A DNA stretch of 64,000 nucleotides. It comes from Zygotorulaspora mrakii. Its lineage: Eukaryota > Ascomycota > Saccharomycetes > Saccharomycetales > Saccharomycetaceae. Under the pieces are notes generated by a model. It saw only the letters and a program-made list of their open reading frames with translations, was not told the DNA's origin and did not search any database. The stretch is taken from assembly GCF_013402915.1 (NCBI RefSeq), contig NC_050722.1:1054001-1118000 (forward strand), given 5' to 3'. This document shows positions 46,160 through 57,616 of the stretch, one piece after another (positions within the stretch are counted from its first letter, which is position 1; each line of letters begins with the position of its first letter). Made by a program: the position numbers and the translations under genes.

Positions 46160-47917
46160 CTATTGAAAATGCTGTGAATCTCCTGCCTGAAACATTTGAG
46201 ACCTAAATCTGCTAACCTTCACGGGATTACCATATTCATCAATGGGCTCCAGTTGTTTCTTTTCATCATCGTTTTGACTACTCCTGAAGTGCAAATAAGA
46301 ACGCCGAGAAGCCATTTTTTCTTTGAGATGACTGTATTCAATTGCGATGGATTCACTGAGTCTACCATATTCCAGGCCTAGATCATCATCTTCATCATTA
46401 AGGACATCTCGGTTAGTGCTATTACCTCCCGGGTAGTTCTCAGGTATCTCGTTTTCCTGAATATCTGACACCAATGCATCGTCTAAATGTTTCGTCTCTG
46501 CTTCTTCTTCTTCAAGTGAGCTGGAAAGTTTGAAATGCTCGATTTCATCTTTCAATAGATTAACTTCTTTATTATGCTCTTCAAAATCTTCAATTCTTTC
46601 TATTATAACACCAGGATCCTCTTCAAGATCATCATCATAAATACCAAGTGCATAAGCCCTCGCCATATCGTCAGTATTTTCTGATAGAGCGCGGTAATCT
46701 ATCGTGGGCACTTTGACTGATGTGTCACTGTTTACTTTGTTGTTGATAATTGTTTCTAAGCGAAAATCTGAGGGATCCTGACTATTCGACGGCAGTGTTC
46801 TCTCAGCACTATCTTCACTCTCATCTTCATCAGAAGCCAAATCGCCGAGCGATTTCAGGCCAACTTTTGATGAATTCTTTGTATGCTTATTTGTAGTATT
46901 AAGAGATATCATCTTTTTGCGGAAGAACATCAAATCTTCCTCACCAACATCAGCCTTTTTTGATTCATTCCATTTGCTATATTGAGTAGATTCCACTGCT
47001 AAGTTGTTATTCGATTTTACCAGTTCGCAGGTTTCATTCTCCGGAGTTCTCTCAGGAATTGCCGAAAAGTTGTAATCGTAGTCACTAGAATCATTAGTTG
47101 TTCGTTCTTTGATTACAGTCGATACTGGTTTCTCTTCGCGACCACGCGATGACTTTTTTGTAGTGTTTACAGGTACTAAATCATCCCCAGAACGTTGTAT
47201 CACCATGCTATTGATGGCAGACCCTGCTGCGATACCACCAGCCTTATTGCTACCATCACCTAAGGACAACGGCTCTTCTTCGTAATGTTCTATCACCAAA
47301 TCCTTCATGGCCGAAACTGCTTCAGAGTCATGTGTACTGGAAGCTATCGAAACAGGTTCACGATTCCTCTCCTTTCTGAATCTCGAGAACCTTTTCTTTC
47401 TTTCTTCTCTTTTAAGCTGAGCCGCATGATTATTCACTTCTTTACTTACCTGTTCCTTGTACCTTTCGTGAATCTCATCCGGACCTTGAGCACCAATCAA
47501 GTTAGCAAACAGCTCACTATCAAATTCATTTTCTGATGATACTGCGGACCCAATACGATCATTAGGTGGAGGTTGAAATGAAGACGAAACGGTAAATCGT
47601 TGTGTATTTTTCTTGTTTTCTGCCTTCAAGTTCTCCACTTCTTTAATATCAAGTTCAGCCGCGAACCCTACGGTTTTCTTGCTCTTTTTATTTATTTTAT
47701 TGCTGTCTTTTAGAATTGATTTAACGGATGATTTGTGCCCATCAACTTCATGGTGAAATTTCGCCCTACGGAGCTCTTCTTCAGCATTCACATGCTCAGT
47801 TCTGGTATCGGAAGCTCTTTTCTGATTACGAAGCTTGTTGATTTGATTCATAAATGCTTGTTGCGCTGGAGCACCACGTATAAAGGAGAATTGATTGATT
47901 TCTTCTCCGTCTTCCAC

Positions 47918-48008
<91 letters not shown>

Positions 48009-48745
48009 GCGCAGTGCATATTCTCCCTTTCATCATCCTGCTCGTCCTGCTCATCCAACTGCCGCACCAGATCCGCAAACGTATACATGTTATCCCTGTC
48101 TATACTTGCGGGTAAGCCATCACCAACCTCTTTCTGACTCTCCGGAGGTGCGCTAATGGTAACCTTGTTATCAGTGCTAGCCTTGCTATCTTTAGCAGCC
48201 AGTCGGTCCCTTAAGTTCTGCTCGAAACTGCTCAACCCATCCTTTTTCTCGTCTATACCCAACCGTTCTTTTTTAGTTGATGTTGGTGTGACAGTACTAG
48301 ATATGACGTTTCCCTCTTCATCTAGCTCCTCCCTAATTTCCACAGGAGGCAAATACTCACCATCCATTTCCCCTTGAGAACCATTGCTGTTCGACAGACT
48401 TTGGATATTTTTCAGCGTCTCCTTGGCCTCAGAAATTTTTTCCTGAAATTGCCTAATTGCAGTCCCCATCAAGTCTAGTTGACCTCGGAGGAACTCCAGC
48501 ACTTCTTCACACTGTTTTTCGACGTAATATTCATAACCAATACTCAGATAAACCTTTTTCGCCGCAATTATCACATCCCCAAAAACTAAACCATCGGAAG
48601 AATCCTGATGCTCATCACCATTTTCTCTAAATTTGTGCAAATGCTGTCTGATGGTAACGTAGTGGTCCCTTTTTACTTCAAGAAATTCCTTTTTCTCGGT
48701 CAAACTCTGCAGACTAGCATTGATAGAATCAGCAAATGCTTCCAT
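46160..48745 (-). CDS. BUD27: Unconventional prefoldin Bud27/URI
   Basis: The 861-residue protein (796 in S. cerevisiae) begins with a prefoldin alpha-type coiled domain (about 1-120: SLTEKKEFLEVKRDHYVTIRQHL..YVEKQCEEVLEFLRGQLDLM). Acidic disordered sequence follows, with a pure run of 29 aspartates encoded by (GAT)29. Further charged helices lead to the C-terminal VSRFRSQMFQAG motif. Bud27/URI binds Rpb5 and helps assemble RNA polymerases I, II and III in the cytoplasm. Its place beside EPL1, BST1 and STE2 matches YFL023W-YFL026W. Confidence 0.92.
47921..48007. repeat. (ATC)29 trinucleotide microsatellite in BUD27
   Basis: 87 bp of uninterrupted ATC on the plus strand reads (GAT)29 in the gene, encoding polyaspartate. 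Frames in other phases give polymethionine, polyisoleucine and polyserine shadows. Confidence 0.98.
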
Positions 48746-49661
48746 GACTCCTACGACGGCCTCCTTGCCTCGCCTATGGCGCTGTTAATGGTCTAATTTG
48801 ATATACTTTTTTTTCAATGGCATCTCATTACTGATCAAAACTGTCCGGCTCCCACCAGCCAAGAACCCCAGCCGGACAAAAATCCCAGCACCACAATATC
48901 ACTACATACGTACCAGCTGCTACTTCAGAAAACAATCACGAGATGTGCCCTTCTGAAGGGCATAAATAACACCCGACGTTCGCACACACATGCACACACC
49001 TCTCGAGCTTCAAGCGGGCGTCGAGCACACAGACACTGAGATACAGCGATCCCGACATGCCCATAGTGCCGCAGTATTTCAGCTGTTCTCCGTATTTGCA
49101 GCCACTTTCGTCGCCTTGTCCGGTTAACCCCACCTGAAAGCGCGATCCCGGACAGGGGAAGCTTTTCTTACGCACCTTTGATTTCTTTCGGTTTCCTGAC
49201 GTTTTCCCATTTTTATTAGTTTAGTTGTCCGTCCGGCAGGTATTAGCAACAAACAAGGAGGTTTTCTTACTGTGTACGTACAAATCGGAAAAGTTTGAGG
49301 GGAATAAGAGGTTCGTTGCTTGAGCACTCATTCAACTCTTCTAAAATCTATCTAAAGGGACTGAAATCCGTCATCAACTGTTAGGCATCAAGACACTTCT
49401 ACCGACTGCTTCTGGTGTGTGTCGTCTTTGTTGTCCAATTTTTGCAGAGTTTTTCTCTTTATTTTCGCCACTCCATTTGCCCCTAGATAGTGCCGGAGCG
49501 GAACGGTAAAGAAAATTTTCATTTCTTTCTCGACTTCGGGTGGCAAACCGGACAGAGCAGGAGACTTTTTTCCGCGACAAAAGTTTTTCAGGAGCCAGTC
49601 CGGACAGAGCCGTCGAGTACCTGGATCCGGGTAGCCCCTGTGGTGATTCGTTTATATTGTA
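48746..49661. promoter_or_regulatory. BUD27/EPL1 divergent promoter with TGTCCGG/CCGGACA elements
   Basis: This 916-bp spacer holds TGTCCGG at 48842 and 49117 and CCGGACA at 48872, 49148, 49548 and 49600. The first pair forms a 9-bp inverted repeat TGTCCGGCT/AGCCGGACA with a 19-bp spacer, about 100 bp before BUD27. CCGGACAGAGC occurs twice (49548, 49600). GGTGGCAAA (49539-49547) equals the Rpn4 PACE element, possibly by chance. No gene is supported in the region. Confidence 0.55.
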
Positions 49662-52247
49662 ATGCCGCAGCCCAGCGGGAGTGCAAGTAGTAACAAGAAT
49701 AAGAGCATCAATGGTGATAAGAGTGGTGCCATAGAGGGCTCCAAGGGGGCCAGTGGTAGCAATGGTAACAGTGGGGACATCGGGGCCAAGAATGGCGAGC
49801 CGACGTCTGCGGATGTTGTCGGAGGCCCGCGGTTCAGACATCGGAAGATCAGCGTCAAACAACGGTTAAGAATCTACAAGCCTAATGACCTGAAGAATTT
49901 AGACCAGGAGGAACTGCAGCAACGGGTTGCAGCGGACATCGAAACGGGTGTGGAGAAGAACGAGGAGAAAGAGGTCCATTTGCATAGGATTTTGCAGAAG
50001 AGCAGCGGCCAGTTGAGCATCCAAAAGAAGGACTACATTCCAACACCCGATGCGTCAGAAACGTGGAAAGAGTTCGGTCAGTTCTATCAGGGCAACTTCG
50101 ACGAGCCAGCCAGTTACATCAAGTTTTCAGCTACAGTGGAGGACTGCTGCGGGTCGTCTTACATCATGGATGAAGTTGACGATACGTTTTTATCTGAGCA
50201 GATAAATAATAAAAAACAGCCTTTGTTATCGGAAGATGAGTTCGAGCTTCTGTGCTCTTCGTTCGAGAGCGCAATCCATGAAAGACAACCTTTTTTGAGC
50301 ACAGATCCACAGAGTATTTTGTCGCTTGATGAGCTGAAGCCTACTATTATCAAGTCAGACTCCAATCATCAGAGTTTGAAAATTAGTCTCGCTAAAGATA
50401 TTGGATTTTCTGCGGAGAAACCTATAGTAACAGAGTTCGATGCAGAATCTCAATCTAAAGTAAGGTCTTTAACTTTCCTTCTGGAGAAGTTTGGTGACCA
50501 GTTGTATGAGCATTGGAAATCAAGAAAAATTGAAAGTTCTCACACAGAAATTTTCCCAAAGCTAAAATTTGAAAGACCCGATGAGAAGGAAGAAGTAGAT
50601 CCATACGTTTGTTTTAGAAGGCGTGATGTGAGACAACCAAGAAAGACAAGAAGAATAGATATTCTGAACAGTCATAAATTAAGAGCTCTCCATGAAGAAC
50701 TGGAACATGCACAAAAATTGGCACTGTTAGTTGCCAAGAGAGAGCAGGTGTCGCTGAACCTTCTGGAGAAGGAGTTACAAGTTTTTGATGAGAGAGGGGA
50801 ATTCAAAAAATTGAAAAGGGCTCTTTCCATAAAAGAGGATGATGAACTGTTGATTAATCCCAAGAGCAGAAGATTGAATATCTTTGCCAACCAAAAGAAG
50901 CAACAGCAACAACAAGCAGCTGCCGATGCAGCAGCTGTTGAAGCTGCGATCACGTCTGATTCATCTATGAAGAAAGGCGCTAGGAATAAGGCTAATAAAA
51001 AAGACATAGACCAATGCAGTAAATCTCACCAAAAACTCAACAAGCAACAGCAGCTACAAAGTCAAAAGAACGCCATAGAAAACTCAGGCTCAGCTGTTGA
51101 TAATAAGCAAATTGCATTACCTGCTGCTAATTCGACAGGACAGCAGGGTCCGCAACCTCAAATGGTTGCTTCGCATGTCTATGTTCGTTTGCCATCTTCC
51201 AAAGTTCCTGATATCGTATTAGAAGAAGTTGAAGATCTGTTATCAGATAAAGAGAAAAATGCAAGGAAATTTGTTCTTGATAAAATGGATAAAAGAAAGC
51301 TGGAGGATGGTGATATCTTTTTCAATATAACAGATGATCCTTATAACCCAGTTTTTGATTTAGTCTTACCCAACGATGTTATACCATCTACCGCACCATT
51401 CTCATCTATTGCGTCTTCAAGATTTGAAGTGGATAGATCTTATTATTCTCCGAATTTATCTGATTATATGAATGGCACAACAGATAATATCAGAGCATAT
51501 ACTAGGACGGGGGACAAATTACCTGATAAAAATTGTAAGGTGAAAAAAATTGAACTTTATGATCCATTCCAAAATCACAATGAAATTCACTCTAGAGAAT
51601 ATCCTGTGAAATTTAGGAGAAGATTTGGTCGTCATGGAATTGAATACATTGATCGTAAGCCAAATCAATTCGATGCGAACGTTGAGGCCACTTTGGGAGA
51701 CTTTCTAAATTTTGATGAAATTGAAAGGCAAGAAAAACATGCTACTTCGGCAATCAATGTTTATGAATCCAAGTGGGATGAACTTTCAAGACTTTATGAT
51801 AAGTGGAAACATGACTCTCCTAGAAATGATTATGGATTGAAAGTATCTGAGGAACCTGCCAGATTGAATCAAATTTCAAATGAGACTCAGGTAATAAGAT
51901 TTGGTACTATGCTTGGTAGTAAATCTTATGAACAGTTGCGCGAAGTTACTATTAAGTATCGTCAAGAGTACATTTCTCGTATTAAACAGCAAAAGATTAA
52001 TAATCAAAAACAATTGTTGTTACAACAACAGCTGCAACAACAATTGCAGCAACAGCAGCAACAGCAACAACAACAGCAAAGTAGTGGAAAGAATATAAAT
52101 AATGGGACACTTTCACGAACACCATCTATAATTGCCTCACCAGCGGCATCGAATAAGATGAATGACACTTCAGGTTCAAGTGACAATAATGAGGCGAACT
52201 TGTTTGCTGCCAATCACAAATCATCTAACTCATCTCAAACTGCATGA
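49662..52247 (+). CDS. EPL1: NuA4 subunit Epl1 (Enhancer of Polycomb-like)
   Basis: This 861-residue protein (832 in S. cerevisiae) has a Gly/Ser/Asn N-terminus, then the EPcA domain from about residue 48 ([24 protein letters not shown]..). It continues through [18 protein letters not shown] and the [21 protein letters not shown] block. The C-terminal part has CAA-encoded polyglutamine runs (50900-50925, 52011-52080). Epl1 scaffolds the Piccolo NuA4 module with Esa1, Yng2 and Eaf6 and positions it on nucleosomes for H4/H2A acetylation. It lies between BUD27 and BST1, as YFL024C does. Confidence 0.95.
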   Translation: MPQPSGSASSNKNKSINGDKSGAIEGSKGASGSNGNSGDIGAKNGEPTSADVVGGPRFRHRKISVKQRLRIYKPNDLKNLDQEELQQRVAADIETGVEKNEEKEVHLHRILQKSSGQLSIQKKDYIPTPDASETWKEFGQFYQGNFDEPASYIKFSATVEDCCGSSYIMDEVDDTFLSEQINNKKQPLLSEDEFELLCSSFESAIHERQPFLSTDPQSILSLDELKPTIIKSDSNHQSLKISLAKDIGFSAEKPIVTEFDAESQSKVRSLTFLLEKFGDQLYEHWKSRKIESSHTEIFPKLKFERPDEKEEVDPYVCFRRRDVRQPRKTRRIDILNSHKLRALHEELEHAQKLALLVAKREQVSLNLLEKELQVFDERGEFKKLKRALSIKEDDELLINPKSRRLNIFANQKKQQQQQAAADAAAVEAAITSDSSMKKGARNKANKKDIDQCSKSHQKLNKQQQLQSQKNAIENSGSAVDNKQIALPAANSTGQQGPQPQMVASHVYVRLPSSKVPDIVLEEVEDLLSDKEKNARKFVLDKMDKRKLEDGDIFFNITDDPYNPVFDLVLPNDVIPSTAPFSSIASSRFEVDRSYYSPNLSDYMNGTTDNIRAYTRTGDKLPDKNCKVKKIELYDPFQNHNEIHSREYPVKFRRRFGRHGIEYIDRKPNQFDANVEATLGDFLNFDEIERQEKHATSAINVYESKWDELSRLYDKWKHDSPRNDYGLKVSEEPARLNQISNETQVIRFGTMLGSKSYEQLREVTIKYRQEYISRIKQQKINNQKQLLLQQQLQQQLQQQQQQQQQQQSSGKNINNGTLSRTPSIIASPAASNKMNDTSGSSDNNEANLFAANHKSSNSSQTA

Positions 52248-52249
52248 AG

Positions 52250-52266
52250 AGACCTAAAAGAGGTCT
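52250..52266 (+). terminator. EPL1: Small hairpin just after EPL1
   Basis: AGACCT/AGGTCT with a 5-nt loop, followed by TTTT, begins 3 nt after the EPL1 stop codon. In yeast this is not a standard terminator; it could be a 3' UTR hairpin or chance. Confidence 0.25.
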
Positions 52267-52696
52267 TTTACTTCCCCCAATCTAAACAAAGCTTCAAGCC
52301 ATCACATCGGAAATATAACCTGCTAGCAGGCCACGATGGTTGTATTATTACTATTAACATTAAACCATAACGTAACGACCAAAAATTCATGATATAACTT
52401 TTTAAACAGGACGATTGTCTTTGATCATATATATAAACTGTAAATATATAAAAGAATATGCATTTTTTTGTTTACTATCCTCTTCTCTTCTCTCCAAATA
52501 CTTCGGCTTTTCTCTTTTAAATATCAAGCTTTATGGCCAAAGTTAAAAGAAATTTTAGGATTCTGATGCATATGTAATTAGACAAAATTGCGGGCCCTTG
52601 AGGGAGACAAATTAGATTCGTTACGTATTTCTAAAATAGTCTATATGCTGGTTTGATTGACTGGGTCTGAATAGTAATATTTGTGGCTTAATTAGT
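52267..52696. other. EPL1 3' UTR and BST1 promoter
   Basis: Contains TA-rich elements (52427-52450) with TGTAAATATATAAA near 52439. No gene is seen. Confidence 0.45.
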
Positions 52697-55600
52697 ATGG
52701 GGGTGAGGAAATTAATTCAAAGTCTTTCTCGAAGAACAACAGCTGTATGGATAAATGACCAAAATGAGAAAGGTTCCAGCCTCAAGCATAAGCCACCACA
52801 GAGGCAACGTGATGATAGGATAGCTACAACCGATGCCGACAATCGCACCTCCAATAAGCCTAGATGTTTAAAAGCGACTATATTTCATAATTATCCTTTA
52901 CGAATATGTGTTTTGATTGGTGCTTTCCTGATGTTGCTAATCGTTAAATTTACAATTATAGAGTCTTTCGAGGGTGCAGATTCTTCGCAATGCCGATCCA
53001 TCTACATGTTTCCCTCATACGGAAGGTTAAATGGGTTTGACTTAAAGCATACTGCCTTAGCTCAAAAATACCATTTATATTTATACAGAGAACAGGGCCT
53101 AGATAAAGAGCCCATGAAAGACGGCATGGCTCAATTGGATGGTATCCCTGTGCTTTTCATTCCCGGTAACGCAGGTAGCTTTAAGCAGGTAAGATCCATC
53201 GCTGCGTCGTGTTCCAGGAACTATTTTCAGCAGAGAGAAGATATAAAAAATCCTAATACAAGAAATTTAGATTTCTTTGCTGCCGATTTCAACGAAGATT
53301 TTACTGCATTTCATGGTCGTACAATGCTAGATCAAGCAGAGTATTTGAATGATGCCATTCGCTACATTTTATCACTCTATGGGCATTCTTCAGATTCCTC
53401 GACCCCAGCTCCATCTTCTGTGATAATAATTGGGCATTCTATGGGTGGAATAGTCGCTCGAATACTACCGACCTTGATGAACCATGTCGAGGGCTCTGTT
53501 CAATCCTTAATTACTCTTTCTTCTCCTCATGCCGCTGCCCCAGTTACATTCGACGGAGACATCCTCAAGATCTATGCTCGAACTAATGATTTTTGGAGAG
53601 AGCAGATGCAAGACAGAGATTCCTTTTTCTCAAAAAATATGTCGTTGATCTCAATCACAGGTGGAATTCTGGATATGATGTTACCTGCTGACTATACTGC
53701 AGTACAGGATATCGTTCCTTTGGAGAATGGCTTCACGACATATTCTTCAACAATTCCTAATGTTTGGACACCGATTGACCATTTAGCTGTAGTTTGGTGT
53801 GATCAGCTAAGAACAGTAGTTGCAAAACTTCTTCTGGAAACCGCCGATTACACTGCTTCTAGCAGGTTACGAACATTGGAAGAAAGAATGAAAACCTCCA
53901 GAGAACTGCTTCTTTCTGGCTTTGAAAATTATACACAGCACGATCTAACTATTGTCAATTCCTCAATTTCTCCAGATAATAAATATGCCCACTTATCACA
54001 GGTTGGCAGTGGAATAAACGATAAGAGCCCTGAAACATCAATTAGCGCTATTGAGAATCTGGAAAACGAAGAAAGAAGCTATCAGATATTATTGCCCAAA
54101 AAAGGAAGTTTGAATCTCGCAATATTAGCATCCACAGAAGGCCTTTGTATCTCTTTCTGTAAAGCCAAATATCCATTTGATCCGAAAAACATTGAACCAG
54201 ACGACAGCGATAGCTGCTTTCGTGGTATTAACTACATGAAATATGCCCCTGCTTCATTCAAAACTACCGGCCATGCCTCCGACTCTTCTGTCAATAGCAA
54301 TATCAAGCCTTTTCAGATGATGAATATTGGGAATTCAACTTTGTCTCATTATGACTACGTGATTGTTGATAAGCTGCCTTATGCGAAGTTTGAAAGCAAT
54401 GATTTCTTCATTAGCGAATTAACAATTAATGGGATTGAAAAATCTATCGATGTTACTCCATTGCATATTGCTACTATGGGGTTGAAGCTCGAATTGTCTG
54501 GCAAGTTGATTGAAACGGTGAGTTTTCCCAACGTGTGGGATTCTCTTTTGTCATACAAAGTACGTACACACTTAATCACAAAAGAAACAAAGGAGCTCCT
54601 GTTTCAGCCCTTCGTGAGACAATGGATAGATGACCCGTTCGAATCTAAGTGGCACGTCAATGTAACTGATTTTGATTTCAACATAAACATGCACGGCGTG
54701 GCACCCTTTATACCTTTGGAGGAAACGCATGATAAATCTTTGAAACTCGCTGTAATGACACCGCCTGGTGCTAAGTTGATATTAGATTTTCGCATAAACT
54801 GGGGTTTAACAATCAAAATGCTTTTCATACGTTACAGACTTACCTTTTTATCGTTGCCGGTCAGCGTTGTTTCGTTCGTGCTAGCGTTTCAATTTTATCG
54901 CTACCAGGAAGTACGTGTTTTCCCCAGCTTTAACAACACCTTAGCTTTTTTGTTGAAAACAAAGGGAGTATACATTTTCTTTGGTATTTTATTTCTTAGT
55001 CCATTAGTGAATACAAGATTGATACAGAAATTACTTTATTTTTTTGATCCAGTACGTCTCAACAGACCATTTTTGTTAGATGAGCGGAATATGCATACCA
55101 ATTTTTACTTCCTGGGAATCAGGAGCTGGTTTCTCTCCGGAATTGGTATTTTATTTGTGCTAATGTCGATAGCATGCCTATTCCTGGTTGCAAAAATACA
55201 CGATATCGCTGAGTATTTCGTGAGGAAGACTAAACTAAAATTCTCTTCTTCGAAGAGTGGCTCCAAGTCGCCATTGAGAAACAGAAAGATCTATGAATCT
55301 TGGAAAGCGCGAATTTTTGCTTGCATTATATTGACCTTTGCCGTACTATTCTACATACCATATCAGTTGGCTTCAGCAATCACCTTAATCATTCAAGTTA
55401 TTACATGTCTGAGGGTGCTGTCAAACGCTGAAAATTTAAATCCGGAAAAATACAACAATTTAAGAAACTACAACTTCTCCGTATTTCTACTTCTGCTTTT
55501 TGTTGTACTTATTGATTCTCCGATTATAGTGGTGTTTCTGCATAATGTTGCAATACGGTGGGAGACTCCTTTCAGATCACATCATAACTTCTTAGCGATA

Positions 55601-55825
55601 GCCCCGACGATTTTCTTGGTGAATTTCAATTCCGGTCTCAAGATACCTGGCTTCAGATCCAAGAAAACATACGAAGGATTTGCGACCGTACTATTGCTGC
55701 TCTATCTCTCGATCTTTAGTTTAATATATGGTTCCAGGAATCTTTATTGGATACATCACCTTGCGAATATGCTGTGCGCTTGGCTTTTATACGGTGCATA
55801 CGCAGCAAGTCTTCCTGAAGAATGA
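52697..55825 (+). CDS. BST1: GPI inositol-deacylase Bst1 (PGAP1 type)
   Basis: This 1042-residue ER membrane protein (1029 in S. cerevisiae) has a cytosolic N-terminus and a first membrane span (about 70-92). A lumenal alpha/beta-hydrolase domain follows, with VLFIPGNAGSFKQVRS and the nucleophile elbow GHSMGG (Ser248). The C-terminal third has about seven spans (from FLSLPVSVVSFVLAFQFYRY to WIHHLANMLCAWLLYGAYA). It removes the acyl chain from the inositol of GPI anchors, which lets GPI proteins leave the ER efficiently and aids ER quality control. Convergent with STE2 (74-bp spacer), as YFL025C/YFL026W. Confidence 0.96.
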   Translation: MGVRKLIQSLSRRTTAVWINDQNEKGSSLKHKPPQRQRDDRIATTDADNRTSNKPRCLKATIFHNYPLRICVLIGAFLMLLIVKFTIIESFEGADSSQCRSIYMFPSYGRLNGFDLKHTALAQKYHLYLYREQGLDKEPMKDGMAQLDGIPVLFIPGNAGSFKQVRSIAASCSRNYFQQREDIKNPNTRNLDFFAADFNEDFTAFHGRTMLDQAEYLNDAIRYILSLYGHSSDSSTPAPSSVIIIGHSMGGIVARILPTLMNHVEGSVQSLITLSSPHAAAPVTFDGDILKIYARTNDFWREQMQDRDSFFSKNMSLISITGGILDMMLPADYTAVQDIVPLENGFTTYSSTIPNVWTPIDHLAVVWCDQLRTVVAKLLLETADYTASSRLRTLEERMKTSRELLLSGFENYTQHDLTIVNSSISPDNKYAHLSQVGSGINDKSPETSISAIENLENEERSYQILLPKKGSLNLAILASTEGLCISFCKAKYPFDPKNIEPDDSDSCFRGINYMKYAPASFKTTGHASDSSVNSNIKPFQMMNIGNSTLSHYDYVIVDKLPYAKFESNDFFISELTINGIEKSIDVTPLHIATMGLKLELSGKLIETVSFPNVWDSLLSYKVRTHLITKETKELLFQPFVRQWIDDPFESKWHVNVTDFDFNINMHGVAPFIPLEETHDKSLKLAVMTPPGAKLILDFRINWGLTIKMLFIRYRLTFLSLPVSVVSFVLAFQFYRYQEVRVFPSFNNTLAFLLKTKGVYIFFGILFLSPLVNTRLIQKLLYFFDPVRLNRPFLLDERNMHTNFYFLGIRSWFLSGIGILFVLMSIACLFLVAKIHDIAEYFVRKTKLKFSSSKSGSKSPLRNRKIYESWKARIFACIILTFAVLFYIPYQLASAITLIIQVITCLRVLSNAENLNPEKYNNLRNYNFSVFLLLLFVVLIDSPIIVVFLHNVAIRWETPFRSHHNFLAIAPTIFLVNFNSGLKIPGFRSKKTYEGFATVLLLLYLSIFSLIYGSRNLYWIHHLANMLCAWLLYGAYAASLPEE

Positions 55826-55899
55826 ATTCAAGAACAAGTCTTGCATTTTTTAAAACTTATATCGATTTAAAATGAACAATTGTAAATATATATAAATGA

Positions 55900-57309
55900 T
55901 TATTTTTTCAAAGTGATTCTCTTGGTTTCAATAAATCCTTCGTCTTTGCTATCATGATTAAAATCGAGTTTACCACTCTGATCGTCCTCTGAGGACTCCG
56001 TTTTACCAGCAGAAATGGGCCATGTTGATTGTTCACCACTATTGGTCCAAGATACTATCCTAATTGGATGAGTATGGTTTACTTTTTCAGTTTCCTGCTG
56101 GCTAGTAAATCCATGCCCATCTACCTGACTAATGGGTGTTGATAATTCGTGAAGTTCGCCTTTTTCTAAATCTCCCCCAGCACAATAAGTTCTTTCAGAT
56201 TGCTTATCACTTTCTGCTCTAGATTTTGGATATGTTTCAAAAAGCTTTTGTTTAATACTTCTTTTAGAACTGATGTAATCACTGTCTGAACAGTAGTTGC
56301 TAGAACCATCGGAATAACCACCTGAGCTTGGGTAAAATTGAGAAACGGAACTCGACTTAAATTCCTTGTTCGAGGCCGTTGCCCACATAGAAGATAATGG
56401 CAATGAAAGTACTACGACCAATGTCGCAATCGGTATTAAATAATCTGTTCCTTTGTCCTCGGGTAACGAATAGGCAAGAATGAACAATATTGAGGGAATC
56501 ATTAAGGTCTGAAAGGAGATGATCAAAAGGATATAAAAACTATCAAATTGCTTCAGTCCGAGAAATCTTCTTGATTTAACTGCAATAGTTAGTTTGATCA
56601 CTAAAAGGAAAGTTGTAAAATTGATTGATGAAGCAAGTAAAATAAGGGAAACATTGAAAAAAGTTGGAGACACTTCGGAGGAATCACTGTGAAGGCTAAC
56701 AATCGGAGCTATTGCTGAATAAAAGTACATGACCACCGTTGCAATTCCCAGGGCAGCAGCAAGAGTTGTTAGAATCAGACCAACCCTTTTTGAATTATCG
56801 CCTGCAAAAATCACTCTGACTTGGAAGAACAATGATGTCTCGATAGAAGTAACTAGTAGTGCCTGCACTATATTACAAGCAGCATACGCATGTAAATCGC
56901 TTGCTTTTACTAGCTGGGGGAAACCTGTCAAGGCATATGCAATGGAGGCATAGCCAGATAGAAGATATCGGCAATAGAGAGCGGAATGCACAATAACAAG
57001 CGATAAAGATATAAAATTTATTATGAAAACTGGCGTTTTCCTGCTTTTAGATATCATCCACATAAGCACGAGGGTCAGAACTGCTGCACCACACCTGGTT
57101 CCAAAAACAATGCCTTGAGAAGTTCGTTCATTGACCAATGCTTGCACATACTGAAATGTCACAGCCGTATTGTCACCATAGATAGAGTTGAAACTTAGAA
57201 GTCCGTCATTTGGGTTATAGCTTTGGTTGTAGGCCTGACTATTCAAAGTCGAATCCATCATTTCTTGTGTTGCAGCTATATTATCTTGCGAAAATAGTCG
57301 ATATGACAT
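55900..57309 (-). CDS. STE2: Alpha-factor pheromone receptor Ste2 (GPCR)
   Basis: The first ATG of the frame is at 57309, giving 469 residues (431 in S. cerevisiae). An extracellular N-terminus with NQS-type glycosylation sites precedes seven spans. TM1 contains FGTRCGAAVLTLVLMWM with the GxxxG-like dimer region; YALTGFPQLVK, NIVQALLVTSIETSLFFQVRVIF, ILLASSINFTTFLLV, RRFLGLKQFDSFYILL and the LPLSSMWATA end of TM7 follow. The Ser/Thr/Lys-rich tail (about 320-469) would carry phosphorylation and ubiquitination sites for endocytosis. The receptor couples to the Gpa1 G protein in a-type cells. An alpha2-Mcm1 operator and a pheromone response element lie upstream. YFL026W by synteny. Confidence 0.96.
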   Translation of the reverse strand: MSYRLFSQDNIAATQEMMDSTLNSQAYNQSYNPNDGLLSFNSIYGDNTAVTFQYVQALVNERTSQGIVFGTRCGAAVLTLVLMWMISKSRKTPVFIINFISLSLVIVHSALYCRYLLSGYASIAYALTGFPQLVKASDLHAYAACNIVQALLVTSIETSLFFQVRVIFAGDNSKRVGLILTTLAAALGIATVVMYFYSAIAPIVSLHSDSSEVSPTFFNVSLILLASSINFTTFLLVIKLTIAVKSRRFLGLKQFDSFYILLIISFQTLMIPSILFILAYSLPEDKGTDYLIPIATLVVVLSLPLSSMWATASNKEFKSSSVSQFYPSSGGYSDGSSNYCSDSDYISSKRSIKQKLFETYPKSRAESDKQSERTYCAGGDLEKGELHELSTPISQVDGHGFTSQQETEKVNHTHPIRIVSWTNSGEQSTWPISAGKTESSEDDQSGKLDFNHDSKDEGFIETKRITLKK

Positions 57310-57449
57310 TGGGAAAAGGAGACCTGGGGGGGCAAGAGGGACCCCACTTAAATATCTTTTGGAAATCAATTAATGCCGGGTATGTCTCCACAAGATTGAA
57401 GAATCCCTGCATAAATCTGCCTAAATCTGGCTAAGTAAGCATGAGGTTT

Positions 57450-57480
57450 CATGTAATCACCCAATTGGGTAATTACAATG
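57450..57480 (-). promoter_or_regulatory. STE2: alpha2-Mcm1 a-specific-gene operator of STE2
   Basis: The 31-bp element has alpha2 half-sites CATGTAAT (57450-57457) and ATTACAATG (57472-57480) flanking the Mcm1 P-box CCCAATTGGG (57460-57469). Order and spacing match the S. cerevisiae a-specific operators. It is 141 bp before the STE2 ATG. Mcm1 would activate STE2 in a cells; alpha2 with Mcm1 would repress it in alpha cells. Confidence 0.88.
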
Positions 57481-57608
57481 GTTTTAGTGAAGAAAAAGCT
57501 TTGACTGTGTTGTATGAAGACAAAGATATTACTACCAATCATTCTTTATTAGTTAGTTTCGCTGGAGGCATAACTCCTCTGATAAATCAGTGTCAGAAGA
57601 GGAAACGA

Positions 57609-57616
57609 TATGAAAC
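57609..57616 (+). promoter_or_regulatory. STE2: Pheromone response element (Ste12) upstream of STE2
   Basis: ATGAAACA is the exact PRE consensus. It is about 300 bp upstream of the STE2 start. A single copy is a weak site on its own but fits pheromone induction of the receptor. Confidence 0.5.

Noticed and set aside
47735..48137. Frames encoding long polyisoleucine, polymethionine or polyserine
   Set aside because: They are phase and strand shadows of the (GAT)29 repeat in BUD27.
49539..49547. GGTGGCAAA (Rpn4 PACE) as evidence of proteasome-type control of EPL1
   Set aside because: A single 9-mer next to genes unrelated to the proteasome is not enough; noted in the promoter entry only.
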